DNA from: Mangifera indica
Taxonomy: Eukaryota; Streptophyta; Magnoliopsida; Sapindales; Anacardiaceae
Direction of reading: 5' to 3'
DNA length: 64,000 nt
Assembly (NCBI RefSeq): GCF_011075055.1
Contig: NC_058154.1
Span: 5,381,501 to 5,445,500, forward strand
In this document: piece by piece, positions 1 through 11,929 of the stretch
How positions within the stretch are numbered: position 1 is the first letter of the stretch
How the letters are laid out: each line of letters opens with the position of its first letter
The notes under the pieces: model-generated
Told to the model about the DNA's origin: nothing
The model's input: only the letters and a program-made list of their open reading frames with translations
The model's database searches: none
Position numbers and translations under genes: made by a program

Positions 1-1796
1 TGGCCAAATCCAATGAGACTTTTGATGAAGTTTTGATTGTGGTTAGAAACCATGATTCGTGAATGCTTAATGATGTTATAGTGATCATTGTATGTGAGCA
101 TGTGGTTGTTTACATGACCTCAATTAATTAAAGATGCTAAAAGGATGAGACTTGAGTAGTAAATTGAGGATAAGTGAATTCTGGTTATGAAATTCTGTGT
201 TAGGGGATGTATGTGTATGTTCTGATTAATAACAATAGATTGTGGGTATGTGTGATGCCTTAATTGTCCCTTTGAGTGATCATAAATTTGTGTATGATGA
301 TAAGCTAATGTAATTATGTATGTTAATCTGTTATGCTTGGATGAATATTATATATCTTGAATGATGATGACTGTACTAGAGATGTTGATTGGTGTTTGAG
401 TTTTTAGTTAAAGATATACATGTTTAGATGTTAAGAGATATGATCTGAGTATGTGTGTTTGACTGGTTGTCAGAAGGTAACTAGAATAATATATAATTAG
501 TAGAATTTGTAACCTTTAGATTGTGATACATGACTGTCTATGACATCATACATGCCTATGTGTCTGTAGTGAAAATAGAAAATTTCTTAATTTTTGCATG
601 CTAGTTCTGAGGGAATGCATACATAACTGTATAGTATAGGACACACTCTTGTGTGTGACTTTCCAAAAGTAAATGTCGTGCTTAAAAAGTGGCACACAAG
701 GATGCATCTTTGGCATACACCTATGTAGTTAGTTAAAAGACCGTTTTACCCCTAGTTCAAGCACAATAAAGGGGAAGAAAAAGAAGAAGAAATAAAAAAG
801 AAAGAATACCAAACTTTAGTAAGAAAGACAAACCAAATAGAATTAGAAATAGTGTCTAACTATGCGAAAGACAACATAAGACCCTGACTGAGTTAGATCT
901 AGGTAAAAAATTAAAAAGGCTAAAGAAAATGGTTCACATCTAGTTCGCCACTAGCTATGTGCAAAGGTGGCAAGATATATGGAAGTGATAGGGCTGGATG
1001 CCTATGAGATGTATCATGCACTCAACACCTATATGCATAACTACTTAGTTTAATTCAGGTATGCATGATAAGAGATTGTGGCTTTTCAGGTATTTCCTTA
1101 CATGGTCAGTAAGATGCATGATTATGTACCCATGGTAGAGGCTATCTCATGAGGATTTAGATAGTAGTTTCAATTAGCTTATATGATAGGGGAAGATACC
1201 ACTACAAGATTTTTTCTCATGTAACTAGGGTGTCTCAATTAGCTAGCCTAATAAGCCATATGACATGTGCACAAAACATATGTCTTATGCCTTCACTAGG
1301 GCAGTCAATTTCAACTTAGGCCTTAGTAATTCTTTGTGGATGGCTTATGTTAGGGCATGAGGATGCCGAGTTATAACTATATTTAGAATCACAAATGAAA
1401 CGTTGGTTTTATCAGATTTATATGGATATCGATAGGTAATCAACTTACTGAGTATTTTCACTCATGCATTCCTTTATATTGTTTTATAGGTAGGGGTAAA
1501 TAATGAAGCATATGGGGGAGCCAACGGTCTAGTGAGCAGCTATGCGAGTGTGAGGGACATAATTGTTATTTTAAGACTATCTTTTCATTTATGTACTTTT
1601 AGATGGAGTTTTAAAACATTTTTTGCATTTATGAGTTTTAATAAATAAGGTATTTATTCATATTTCACCTTTTTGCATGCTTGAATATTTATGATCATGC
1701 ATTAAATTGCAAGGTTTTGAATTAAATATTTTAGTCATGCACATCTCTTCAGGTCATATTCCAGATAAGGATATGTATGTAGAGAGAAGTGTTACA
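1..1796 (+). mobile_element. Ty3/gypsy (chromovirus-like) LTR, 3' portion
   Basis: This non-coding stretch aligns collinearly with 13017-14860, and more loosely with 16200-18010 and the reverse strand of 51618-53752. All four end in a GTGTTACA-like terminus. The 5' part of this copy lies outside the window. It could be a 5' LTR belonging to the pol remnant at 2.74 kb, or a solo LTR. No coding potential is visible. Confidence 0.75.
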
Positions 1797-2283
1797 ACAT
1801 TATGTACGAAATGTAACTATCACTAATACTAAATTAATCAAACTTATATGCATCTAAAGTAATAAATGAAATATTATCAAAACATTACTACTGATACTTG
1901 TATAGGTAAAGACTTCTAGGACTTTAGGTTCATTGGCAACCTTTGCATTAATCTATAGTATGGTAAAACAATTAAGGTAATCATAATGTAATTGCTAGTT
2001 GGATATCTTATGTTGACCTAGTTCCCTTTGCAAGGTTGACTACTTTCGTGATAACTCATACAATAATTACCCATTATGCTTTGTGATTCCAATTATTCCG
2101 TAAAAAGTTGACTTATCTCTAGTATTAGTGATCCAAGTTTAATGAATGCATGAACTAACCCAGTATCAACATTTCGATAGTCTACGTGAGCTTACTAAAA
2201 TGTGTAAAGATAGGCCTGAATCTTTATCTCAAGCAAGGAATAACTATTTAATGAAGCAAAACCTAACGATTTATTAATAAAAG
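1797..2283 (+). repeat. Segment shared behind two gypsy LTR copies (copy 1)
   Basis: About 485 bp immediately after the LTR end is homologous to 14861-15330, which follows the LTR at 11757-14860 in the same way. The other copies of this LTR family, ending at 18010 and 51618 (reverse strand), are not followed by it. It has no primer-binding site and no open frame. It may be a segmental duplication, an LTR extension, or an unrelated repeat. Confidence 0.7.
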
Positions 2284-2739
2284 AAAGCATTTTTTGGTCT
2301 ACATGCGTAAGCTACTTCTTTTATTTGTTTGAATATAAAGTATGTTTGTGAATTGTTCAGATAATTCACTTTATAAGTAAAACTGGACTATCGAATTGTT
2401 CTCTACGGATTTGATATTAGTTGGGTGATGATGATGGTCATGCCACTATGGTATTAGTATAGATTAATAGTTAGTGAATTGTTTTTTAAGCGTGACCAAT
2501 TGCAATAAGTCACATGGTCATTACAATGTAGTTAATGACTTAGTGTATGATTGTATTAGCGTACGAAGTAATTTTTTGACCTGAGATATCATTGTCAGAT
2601 CTAGTACCGATACGTACGGTTTATATTACGGTAAATATAAAGCTAATCATATTTCGTATAAAAAGACCATGTTGGCTATGCATTGTGTATATATGGAGAC
2701 GAATCATGATCAAGACAAAGTCTATTGTCTTTGACTTAT
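2284..2739. other. AT-rich spacer, nothing recognised
   Basis: No open frame, RNA gene or repeat is recognised. It joins the shared segment to the gypsy reverse transcriptase remnant. If the LTR to its left is a 5' LTR, then primer site, gag and protease have been lost or replaced here. Confidence 0.4.
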
Positions 2740-4215
2740 TGGATTTAGAGTAAAAAAGAAAGATGAATCAGTAAGGATGTGCATCAACTATAGAGAGTTG
2801 AACAAAGTAACAGTAAAAAATAAATATCCACTTCCAAGGATCGATGACTTGTTTGATCAGCTTATAGGTGTTTCAGTGTTCTTCAAGTAGACTTAAGGCA
2901 AGGTTATCATTAGGTTCGGGTTACCGAGTAAGATATAGCCAAGACTATATTCAAAGCCCAAATATGGGCATTATGAGTTTATGGTTATGTCCTTCAGGTT
3001 GACTAATGCCTTAGTAGTATTTATGAACCTTATGAACAAAGTGTTCTAAGACTGCCTAGACAAGTTTTTGGTAAGGTTTATAGAAGACATCCTTGTATAC
3101 TTGAGGACTTGAGAAGAGCATGCATAATATATGAGGTTTATGTTACAAAGATTAAGAGAGAAGCAGTTGCATGCCAAATTTTCCAAATATGAGTTCTGGC
3201 TAGACATAGTGGCTTTTCTTGAACATATAGCCTCAGTAGATGGTATCTCGGTAGACTCCAATAAAGTAAAGTTTTTATTAGAGTGGCAAAGGGTCAAGTT
3301 AGTTCATAAGGTGAGGAGTTTCCTTGGGTTGATAGGTTATTATACGCATTTTGTTAAGGGTTTTGCCAAGTTAGACTGATTGCTCATAGAGTAAACTCAC
3401 AGGGATTTTTTTTAGGTGTTTTGATCCCTGCAAGTAGAGTTTTGAGGAATTAAAAAGGAGGTTAACATCAGTTCCAGTCTTAGTCTTGCCAACAGAAGAT
3501 AAAAAATATGAACTTTTTTATATATGCCTCACATTAGGGTTTGAGAGTAGTTTTGATATAAAACGGTAAAATGATAGCTTATGCCCCTACTAGTTGAATG
3601 ATTATAAGACCGAGTACTCGACACATGACCTTGTGTTGACAGCTATCATGTTGGCTTTTAAGATATGGCGACATTATTTATATAAGGTAAAAAGTAACAT
3701 ATACACAGATCAGAAGAGCCTTAAGTATTTCTTTTTCTTAGAAGGAGCTCAATATGAGGTAGAAACAGTGGTTAGAGTTAGTGAAAGATTATGAGTGTGA
3801 GATCATATACCACCTAGACAAGCTTAATGTAGTTATAGATGCTCTAAAGAGAAAAGTAGTTTTATCATAGATTACCGCTTATTAAGAGTTACAACAGAAG
3901 TTAGTGAAGAAGCACATAAATGTAATCACAGTTAGTTGGCAAGCTTGTAAATTTAATCAACCCTTCTAGATGAGATTCTTGTGGCCTAAATTTTAGATGA
4001 CTAGCATGTCCAAAATAGGTAGAGAGTTGTCGAGGGTAGAGAGCTAGATTTCGGGGCTGTAGAAGGCATTATGAGATTTAGAGGCTAAGTATGTGTTCGC
4101 TAAGACCAGAGTTTGATAGATAGCATCCTTACCGAGGTGTATAATTCCCTTTACACTACCCACCCTAGGACTATAAAAATGTATTAAGATATTAGAAGAT
4201 TTTTCTGGTGGTTAA
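2740..4215 (+). pseudogene. Decayed Ty3/gypsy pol (RT, RNase H, start of integrase)
   Basis: Translation with frame changes gives the gypsy order. RT begins near 2745 with a KKKDES motif and [12 protein letters not shown]. The catalytic box near 3083 reads as IEDILVY, so the first Asp of the usual IDDILVYS is Glu. The RT-RNase H connection lies near 3125-3380 (FSKYEFWLD, FLGLIGYY). RNase H fragments follow at about 3480-3860. The integrase zinc-finger flank (KMY, FFWW) is at about 4165-4210, where an Athila-like LTR cuts in. In-frame TAG and TAA codons interrupt every domain. The long open frame at 3131-3379 is part of this remnant, not a gene. Confidence 0.85.
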
Positions 4216-7200
4216 TGTGTGTATTTTTATATACACATTTATAGCTTTTAATTAGTTCGTTTTAGGTAAATTTTGGTTATTTTTGATTATTTTTCTTAAT
4301 TTGTGTTCTTTTTTTAAGGTTTAATTTTATTTGGTACTTTGAATAATATTTTAAGGTGATTTGGAAAGGCTTAGATCTGTTTGGGACAAGAATTAAATGA
4401 TCAAAACAAGAAATGGATGTGAATTATTATGTAATGGCAGAAGTCCATTATGGTCATAATAACTTTTAATTATGCCCATAATTACTAGGCAAAAATAAAA
4501 AAACGTAGAATTAAAAAAAAAAGGATTAATTGGCAATGCTGTAAAAAGAAAGGGACATCTCTTATCAAAAAAAGGTAGTTACAACAACCTTGAGGGAAAA
4601 TTTTAAGGAAGAACCCATAAAATCCAAGAAGGAGATTCAAGATCCAAGATAAAAAAACCAATCAATCAAGCTTGAAGACCCAAGAATTTTCTCTATGCTC
4701 TTTTTCTTGATGATTTCTTCCTCGATTTGAGTATTACGAACTTCTCTTTAATTGATTTTTGTGGATTTATTGTGATGGCTATAAGTAGCTAAATTTTTTA
4801 TCTAGGATTTATGATAGATCTATGAATCTTTGTGATTGTTGACGGATTTATGGTTTAATTTAATGTTGATGAAGCTTTGATTTAGTGATTTTGAGCTTAT
4901 TTCTTGCTAGGTGTTTTAGGCCCAACATTTAGCTTGTTTATAGGTTGATTTTAAGCTATTGAAGGATAGATAAACAATTAGTTTCAATTTTTTTAAAGAA
5001 ATGAAAAGAATTACAAAAAAAAAGTACAAAATATGAGTATGTTCAAAAACAAAACTCAATGAACATACAAGCTCCCAATAGAAAATAAACAAAACCTGTT
5101 AAAGAATGACAACAAGAGTAAAAACTCAAACAAAAGAAAAATCAACAAGTTAAATGCCAAATAGCCCGAAACTGTGGTGAGATCTCATATCTATACTTCA
5201 TGGAAATGATCATTGCACAAACAACATCACAAATATCAGAAACAATCTATTTGCTATAACGACGAGCCTAATGGAAGACTTAATTATTCCTCTCATACCA
5301 TAAAAAGTTTACAATGGTAGACAAGGGTAATTAGGAAAGGAAGTACCCGAAATCTTTCCTCAACATAAGGTGTAAAGATGTCTAGTGTATAAGGGAGGAT
5401 GAAGAAAAACTAGGCCATGCCAAAAAAGTCTTAGCTTTGATTTCCCCTCATACAATAGCAGAGAAATCACGACCAACAAATAAAATGGTCATGAGTTTCA
5501 ACAACAGACCTATACAGAACACAAACAGTAGAATGAACAATCCTATAATGTAAAGGGTGATCCATGGTATGAAGATGACTCATAACGGCAAGCTAGAGAA
5601 TAAAAGAGTATCGTGAAACATGTCTTTAGAACTAGAGTTGATGATAAACAAAAGTAACATCTTTCTGGGCCTATATCATATCCTAAACAAAGTCAACAAA
5701 AAACCTACTAGAAGAATGGCCTTTCTAAATAAAATGATTAGGAACCCCATTACGTGAGTGGATACGGATAGAGTTTTAGGTCTGTTGAAGCTCTAAACTA
5801 CTTAGTGGAAAGGTCCATATGTTATCATGAATAATATCAGTGATTATGGAATCCCAAGGGAGACTAGTAGTTGATAAGACCTTAAAAGAGAAAAGATCGC
5901 ATAACAGACCCTATGGAAGCCAATAATCAAGCCATAGTGAGGTATTCTAACCATCCCCAATATAACTAACAAAAAGACCTCTACACTAATCCCTGCTAAT
6001 AAGAATCTTCCTTTAAAACCATGAAACGCTAGAAGGAACTCTGGCCTACCAAAATGAGCAACCTTTGAGTAGAACCTTATGGACCCAAGATGACCAAATA
6101 GATACGTGATTTGTAAGGAGTTTCCAAACATGTTTCAAAACTGTTACCTTGTTCCAATCCTTACACCCCTTTATCCCTAAACCTTTCTCCCTCAGAGGGT
6201 AACAGATAAATGCTTAGGCCACTTTTGCTCCCAAATATAGAAAAGGTGCCTCATTACAAAAACCCTCGTAAGATACCCTCAATCTTCCTTATGGTAGCTG
6301 CAGGAAGAATAAACATGGATGGCCAATATAATTATACAAAAAATAAAACTAACTTGATCAGTTACAAACGTCTAGCATAAATGAGTGCAACTAAAGTCTA
6401 TAGTTTGATCCTAGCTAGAATCTACTTAATCTAAGACTGATAATCAAAATGTCTAAGACGAGTGGTCACCAAAGGCATACCCAAATACCAGATAGGGAGA
6501 ACACCTATCTGAAACCCTAATATAAACGAAGATGCATTTAAACCTCCTTTGTGACCTGTGACAAGGAATGATAACTCTTTTTTTAATTTTTGACTAGACT
6601 AGATACTCTAGTAAACCTATCCAGGAAAGACTTGATAACTCCCACTGAAAAGACATTTGCATGGTAAAATACCATAAGATCATCAACAAAGGAAAAGTGA
6701 GTAATACCTGTTTGATGGCAACACTAATGGTAATGGAAAGCTGGATCTAGTGTAGCCTTCTACTAAATACCGTTGAGGCCTTTTATAGCCAACACAAAAA
6801 GGTATGGTGATAATTAGTCCCCCTATCTAACTACCCTGGATGAAGAGAAAAAACCATGTAACTTTTCATTCAAAGTTATCGAGAAGTACGACGAGATCAT
6901 GCATGTCTCAATCCATTGCACCAACTTATCTAGGATGCTAATTGTTCATAACACTAAGAGCATGAAGTCTCAACTAACTATGTCAAAAGCCTTACGAATG
7001 TCTACCTTTAGAGCACATTGAGCTAGAGAAGCCCTAACATGATAATTATATAGAAACTCCTATGTCAACATAATATTATTTGTAATCTGTTTCCCTAAAA
7101 CAAAAGCTGACTAAAAGTTCCCGATGATGTTAGATAGTACACATTTAAACCTTTTCACGAGCACTTTAAAGATACACTTGTAAAGCATGTTGCAATAAGA

Positions 7201-8481
7201 AATTGGTCTAAAATCACCCATGCTCTTAGGACTCTCCACCATTGGAACCAAAACTATTCTCATAGCATTGACACATCTAGGTAGCTTATTGATACCAAAA
7301 AAATACCTTACTGCAGCTCTAAAGTCAACCCTAATAGTTTTCCATACCTATTGCAATACATCTAGTAAAGTACCTTGAGGCATCTCTAATAGGTGGCCTA
7401 GTTAGGGCACTAAATAAGCCTTGATAGAACCTTAGAACCATTCTACCAAGATCTTGTTGATAAGAAATAATGGCTCTACTTTCATCCCTTAAACTTATAA
7501 CTTTGTTCTTAACCTGTTTGTGAATCAAAGACTTGTGGAAGAATTCTGTATGTTGATCCCCCAAAGCCAACTATTGAATCCTAGATCTCTGTTTGTAAAA
7601 AGCCTCATTATCATTGCAAAGTGAGAAATGTCTTTTTGCTAGGTCTCTCTCCAACAAGATGTGTTCAATAGACAGTGGATTCTGATCTAGGTTAGCTTAT
7701 GCAATTGCCCATTGTTCTTTTGCTTCCCTCACACTAGTAAAAATATAGCTTGAATCTTTGATGTGAAGAAATTTTAGTTCCCTCTTCAATTTTTGTAATT
7801 TCTACATTAGGCAAAGCATTAGGTTACCCTCAATAGATGACTCCTACATTCTCTAAACTATCTCTAGAAAACTTGCATGATTAATCCAAAAATTTAGAAA
7901 TTTGAATGGGGTGAGTGTTTTATCTTACCGAGGCCCAACCTAAACAATCATAGCTCTATGATTTGAGACATCCCTAACCAAATCAATTATTTCATGCAAC
8001 TACTAAACTTGGAATTTTGATTTAGAAATAGATTTGGGTTCCTTATGGATTTTGTAATCATCATAAAACAATTTAATGGGTTTTGATTAATACTTGATCA
8101 TGAAAGTAAGTAATTTCTTAATCTTTACAAGGTAATCAACTTTGAAAGAAGAATTAAGTAATTTAGGCTGATTACCTATCAAATTCTTATCAATTTATTG
8201 CTTTAGATATGATCTGTTATCAATTATAAGTGATTCATAGTGAAATCGTAAATTCTAGACAAGTTTGTTGGATAACTAGTCCTTTAATTTTCTGTTTTAT
8301 TAGTTTCCTTATTTAATTTTAATTAGTTTGTTGCATTTATTTCAATTTTCTAAATTAAATATTTGGTTTTTCTAGCTAATTTGAATTACAAAACAAACTA
8401 GTACTTAATAACCAATCCCTGTAGGATCGACTTTTTTCTATATTATTTAATTGGCTCTATATTTGTAAGCTATAGACAACA
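4216..8481 (+). mobile_element. Athila-like Ty3/gypsy 5' LTR, split by a LINE
   Basis: The LTR starts with TGTGTGTATTTTT right where the integrase homology stops. It ends with ...GACAACA just before a primer-binding-site-like sequence. Removing the LINE at 4987-7984 and one copy of its duplicated target leaves about 1.26 kb, a reasonable length for such an LTR. No 3' LTR was found, so the element is truncated after gag. Confidence 0.7.
4987..7984 (-). mobile_element. 5'-truncated LINE (non-LTR retrotransposon), ORF2 remnant
   Basis: On the minus strand the translation runs through a broken ORF2. The end of the endonuclease domain (SNHRAMIV) is at about 7970. The pre-RT block has LGDQHTEFFHKSLIHKQ at about 7500-7570. 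The RT block SAFVLGKQITNNIMLT is at about 7065-7110 with a stop just before it. The catalytic box near 6685 reads FVDD where FADD is usual. A C-terminal region covers 5844-6131. A T-run at about 4986-4994 is the poly(A) tail. Flanks CAATTAGTTTCA (4975-4986) and CAATTATTTCA (7985-7995) look like a diverged target-site duplication. The element lies inside the Athila-like LTR, so it inserted later. Confidence 0.85.
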
Positions 8482-8482
8482 A

Positions 8483-8506
8483 GTTTTTGGCACAATTGCT
8501 AGGGGT
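8483..8506 (+). other. Primer-binding site region of the Athila-like element
   Basis: The sequence TTTTTGGCACAATTGC followed by TAGGGGTTGG closely resembles the TTTTTGGCGCCGTTGCCGGGG block that follows Athila/Tat LTRs and pairs with tRNA-Asp. The differences are mostly transitions expected from old methylated DNA. Confidence 0.75.
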
Positions 8507-8730
8507 TGGTGTCTTATTAATATTAGTACAATTTGTACTTCGACTAGACTAGAGTTTATTTCTTTTATTTTTTTTGTTTTATTTGATTTCTATGTGTTTT
8601 TATTCATTTTATAGGGGTTATTTGGTTGATGTTCAAACTTGAAGATTTTGAATTATTAGAATTCTATCTGGAGATAAAAAGAACATTCAGAAGACTTAGA
8701 AAGGAAAGAAAGGAAGAAAAAGAGAAATAA

Positions 8731-10140
8731 AAAATGGAAAACAATAATTAGAGAGCTCTTTGAGAATATGCTATACCAACCACTCATGATGTTATTTCAA
8801 GTGTTGTAAGGTCATCGGTGGATGTGAACAATTTTGAAATCAAGCTTTCCATTGTACAGATGATACCACAAAATTAGTTTAAGGGTATGCCTAATAAGGA
8901 TCCACATGTGCATCTATCACGATTTTCTTAGATTTGTGATACCTTCAAGATGAATAGGGTTCCTAAAGATGCAATAAAGTTGAGATTATTTCCATTCTCT
9001 TTATAGGATATAGCCACAACTTGGTTAGATTCTAGACTAGTATGTAGTTTTACCACTTGGCTGACACTTTCACAAACATTCCTTACTCAATATTTTCCCC
9101 CTAGCAAGATAGCTAAATTAAAAAATGAGATAAATACCTTCTACTAGAAAGATGATGAGACATAGTATGAAGTTTAGGAAATGTTCAAAGAATTGTAGAT
9201 AGTGTCATTGCCATAGGTTGACTAATTGGTTGCTTCTACAACCATTGTATAATAGGCTTCAAGATTCTTTGAGAAATATTCTGGATGCAGCTTCTAACGG
9301 TTAGCCATTAAAAAAGACATCTGATGAAGCCACATAATTGATTGAAGAAATGACTTTTGATAGCTTTCGATGGTCTAATAAAAGAATTAATCGTAGGCGA
9401 GTTTTAGGAGTACATTAAGTGGATGGAATTTTTATGGTAAATGCTAAATTAGATGCATTGGCTAAGAGATTAGAAAGTTTGGATGTGAAGTTTGTACTTA
9501 TGCCTACTTATGATATATGTAAGGAAAGCCACAATCAATATGAATGTCAAATGAATGGCCAATTTTCATGGTAATCTTTAAGTGAGCAAGTGAGTTATGT
9601 GAATTACAATCAAATGGGTTAAAAAAAATCCTTTTTCAAGCACTTATAACCTAGGTTGGAGAAATCACCTTAATTTCATATAGTTAACCCAAGTAAATAG
9701 TTCTAGTCCTAATTCTGGCTCTAATTTCGACTTTAAAGAAAAAATCTAACCTAGAGGTGATGATGAAAAATTTCATTCTAGTTCAGAAACAATAGGTTGA
9801 TGCATAAGATAAAGCCATTTGACAGCTAAAGCCATTTGACAGCTCACTGCTAAAGTTGATAAGTTGGCTAAAAAGTTCAAGGACAGTCTTCCTTTTACAA
9901 CCCAGTCACTGATTAGAATGAATATGATCAAACCAAGTGGGCATAAACGATATTAGTTCATTAAAGATGAAGAGGAATAGACTCCACCTCTGGAATAAGA
10001 ACTTACACAAGAAGTTCCTTTTCTAGAGTAAGGAAATGAAGATGAGCTTGAGTTGCCTTACTTCTCGTTAAGAGACACTCTAAAGTCAAGTTCAAGAATT
10101 GAAAAAAGGCACTAAGTTGAGGATGAATAAGAAAGAACCA
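8731..10140 (+). pseudogene. Athila-like gag pseudogene
   Basis: From the ATG at about 8731, translation with many stops matches the retrotransposon gag layout. It shows FEIKLSIVQMIPQN, a block DPHVHLSRFS-ICDTFKMN, RLFPFSL-DIATTWLDS, and FLTQYFPPSKIAKLKNEI (about 8840-9130). This is typical of Athila/Tat capsid. A weak zinc-knuckle-like string (CKES-H-C) lies at about 9520-9560. The tail to 10140 is rich in Glu and Lys codons. No protease or RT follows, so pol has been lost. Confidence 0.75.
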
Positions 10141-10467
10141 TTTAGGGCTTATGACCATGATGAGCTTCATTGGAAAAGGTTTTTAGTCTCTCCATTTTAG
10201 CATAAAAAATGTGTATACTCGATTGAACAAATAAGAAGAAAGAACAGATGGTATGAGCATAATGATCATTGTTATGGATGCACATCATCTGACTTCTCTT
10301 TAGTGTCAAGATTAGCTTTATCAAAGACAAGAGTAGATCATCCAAATTCAGACTCAGATTATGTAGAGACAGTATAAAATTATTAAAGATTAAACTCGCC
10401 TCTAGCAAGAGCTCTAAGAATGGATTAAGAATATCATTGACCATCTTTTCATCTTATATTCATCACA
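10141..10467. other. Spacer between gag remnant and fold-back element
   Basis: No reliable feature. The only open frame, 10142-10444 on the minus strand, has a leucine-rich composition and no recognised family. The last nine bases (10459-10467, TTCATCACA) form the left target-site copy of the next element. Confidence 0.4.
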
Positions 10468-11296
10468 AGCCAAACGACTATTTCCCACCCAAGGTTTGAT
10501 GTTTTCTCAAATATCCCCCCTTTAACTATGGAAATGTCAAACACCCACCCATGAGCAGTTAAAATTAATGGTGGTAAGGGTAAAATCGTCATTTTCTCTA
10601 TAATATTAAAAAATAAACTAAAATATAAGCTGTTTTTACCCCCCTAAACTTTGAAAACTAAACGTTTCCCCCAGTCTAAGTTTTAAAAAATGACAGTTTC
10701 ACCCTAGGGTTTCGTTTTGAAATCTCCGGTGACATCTTCGGCTCTATTGCTGACGGCCTCTCCCTCCCGAAGCATCCTCTCCTTTCGGCGATCTCTTTCC
10801 TCCTATTTGAAGGCCCGATTAGCGTCGGAGACACCTTGAGAGACGAAGGTAAAGTTGTCATCTTTATCTGGGAAGACGGTCGTTTTCCCAGAGGTCTTCT
10901 TTTGGGAAGAAGATCGTCTTCCTAGACGAGACGAAGACGACGGCTTCGTCTTCGTCTCCAAAGGTGTCTCTGACACCGATCAAGCCTTCAAATAGGAGGA
11001 AAGAGATCGTCGGAAGGAGAGGATGCTTCAAGAGGGAGAGGTCGTCGGCAATGGAGCCGAAGATGTTACCAGAGATTTCAAAATGAAACCCTAGGGTGAA
11101 ACTGCCATTTTTTAAAACTTAGGCTAGGGGAAATTTTTAGTTTTTAAAGTTTAGGGGGGCAAAAAGAGATAAAATTTTTAGGCGCTAGAGTTTTGTTAAA
11201 TTTAACCGGCCATGGGTGGGTGTTTGGTGTTTCCATAGTTAAAGGGGGGATATTTGAGAAAAAATCAAACCTTGGGTGGGAAATAGTCGTTTGGCC
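10468..11296. mobile_element. Fold-back Mutator-like element (non-autonomous)
   Basis: An 829-bp near-complete inverted repeat. The outer arms (10468-10560 and 11200-11296) begin with (A/G)GCCAAACGACTATTTCCC and are reverse complements. The inner arms (about 10640-10850 and 10930-11150) also pair, around a GC-rich centre with GTCTTCGTC-like runs. The flanks TTCATCACA (10459-10467) and TTCATTATA (11297-11305) form a 9-bp target duplication with two transitions, which points to the Mutator superfamily. Open frames here on both strands are by-products of the palindrome. Confidence 0.85.
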
Positions 11297-11305
11297 TTCA
11301 TTATA

Positions 11306-11756
11306 TCTTATGACTTTTTGCACCAGACCCATATTTTGGTCTTTTGTGATGATAATTTATAATTTCTATGATAATACCTCATATTTTATTCTCTGATGAA
11401 GATATGTTTACTCTAATGATGATGACAGTGAAATTGCGTTTTATTGTTGATTGATATTACAATAGATTGAGGTTATTAATTGTTGGATGATTTTTTTATT
11501 GTTAGCAAAAAAGGGGGAAAGAATGCTATATGAACGAACAAATGACAAATACATCAATTTTTTTTTTTTTTGAGTTGTTAAATAAATGTGTAAAAGTAAG
11601 GAGGAGTCTTAAGCTTTAACAAAAATGGAGCTTAAATAATGTATTTTTCAAAATTTGACTTATTTTTGGAAATATTCTTTTGATCTCAACTTAGTTATTA
11701 TTATCAATCATAATGGGGGAGATTTCGAGGATGAAAATCATTTAAGGGGAGAGGAT
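11306..11756 (+). mobile_element. 3' internal end of a gypsy element with polypurine tract
   Basis: The segment leads directly into the LTR at 11757. The purine run AAGGGGAGAGGA (about 11743-11755) just before the LTR's TGTAACAC is a textbook polypurine tract. Its translation resembles the end of chromovirus pol. The rest is AT-rich with a T-run near 11561-11572 and no clear domain. Confidence 0.65.
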
Positions 11757-11929
11757 TGTAACACTCACAAGTAAGCCTGAGGGCATTTTAATCTTTTTTT
11801 TTTTTGTTTTAAATTGATTAATAAATGCTTTCTAAAGGGATGCACAGTCACGTGTGCGTTATTGGCAAATTTGAATTTTGAGATAAGATCACAATCGCGA
11901 CAAAATCACTCAGTATATTGGTTTAAGGC

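Noticed and set aside
10676..11396. Open frames at 10676-10861, 11144-11332 and 11193-11396
   Set aside because: Located in or across the arms of the fold-back Mutator-like element; they mirror each other as reverse complements.
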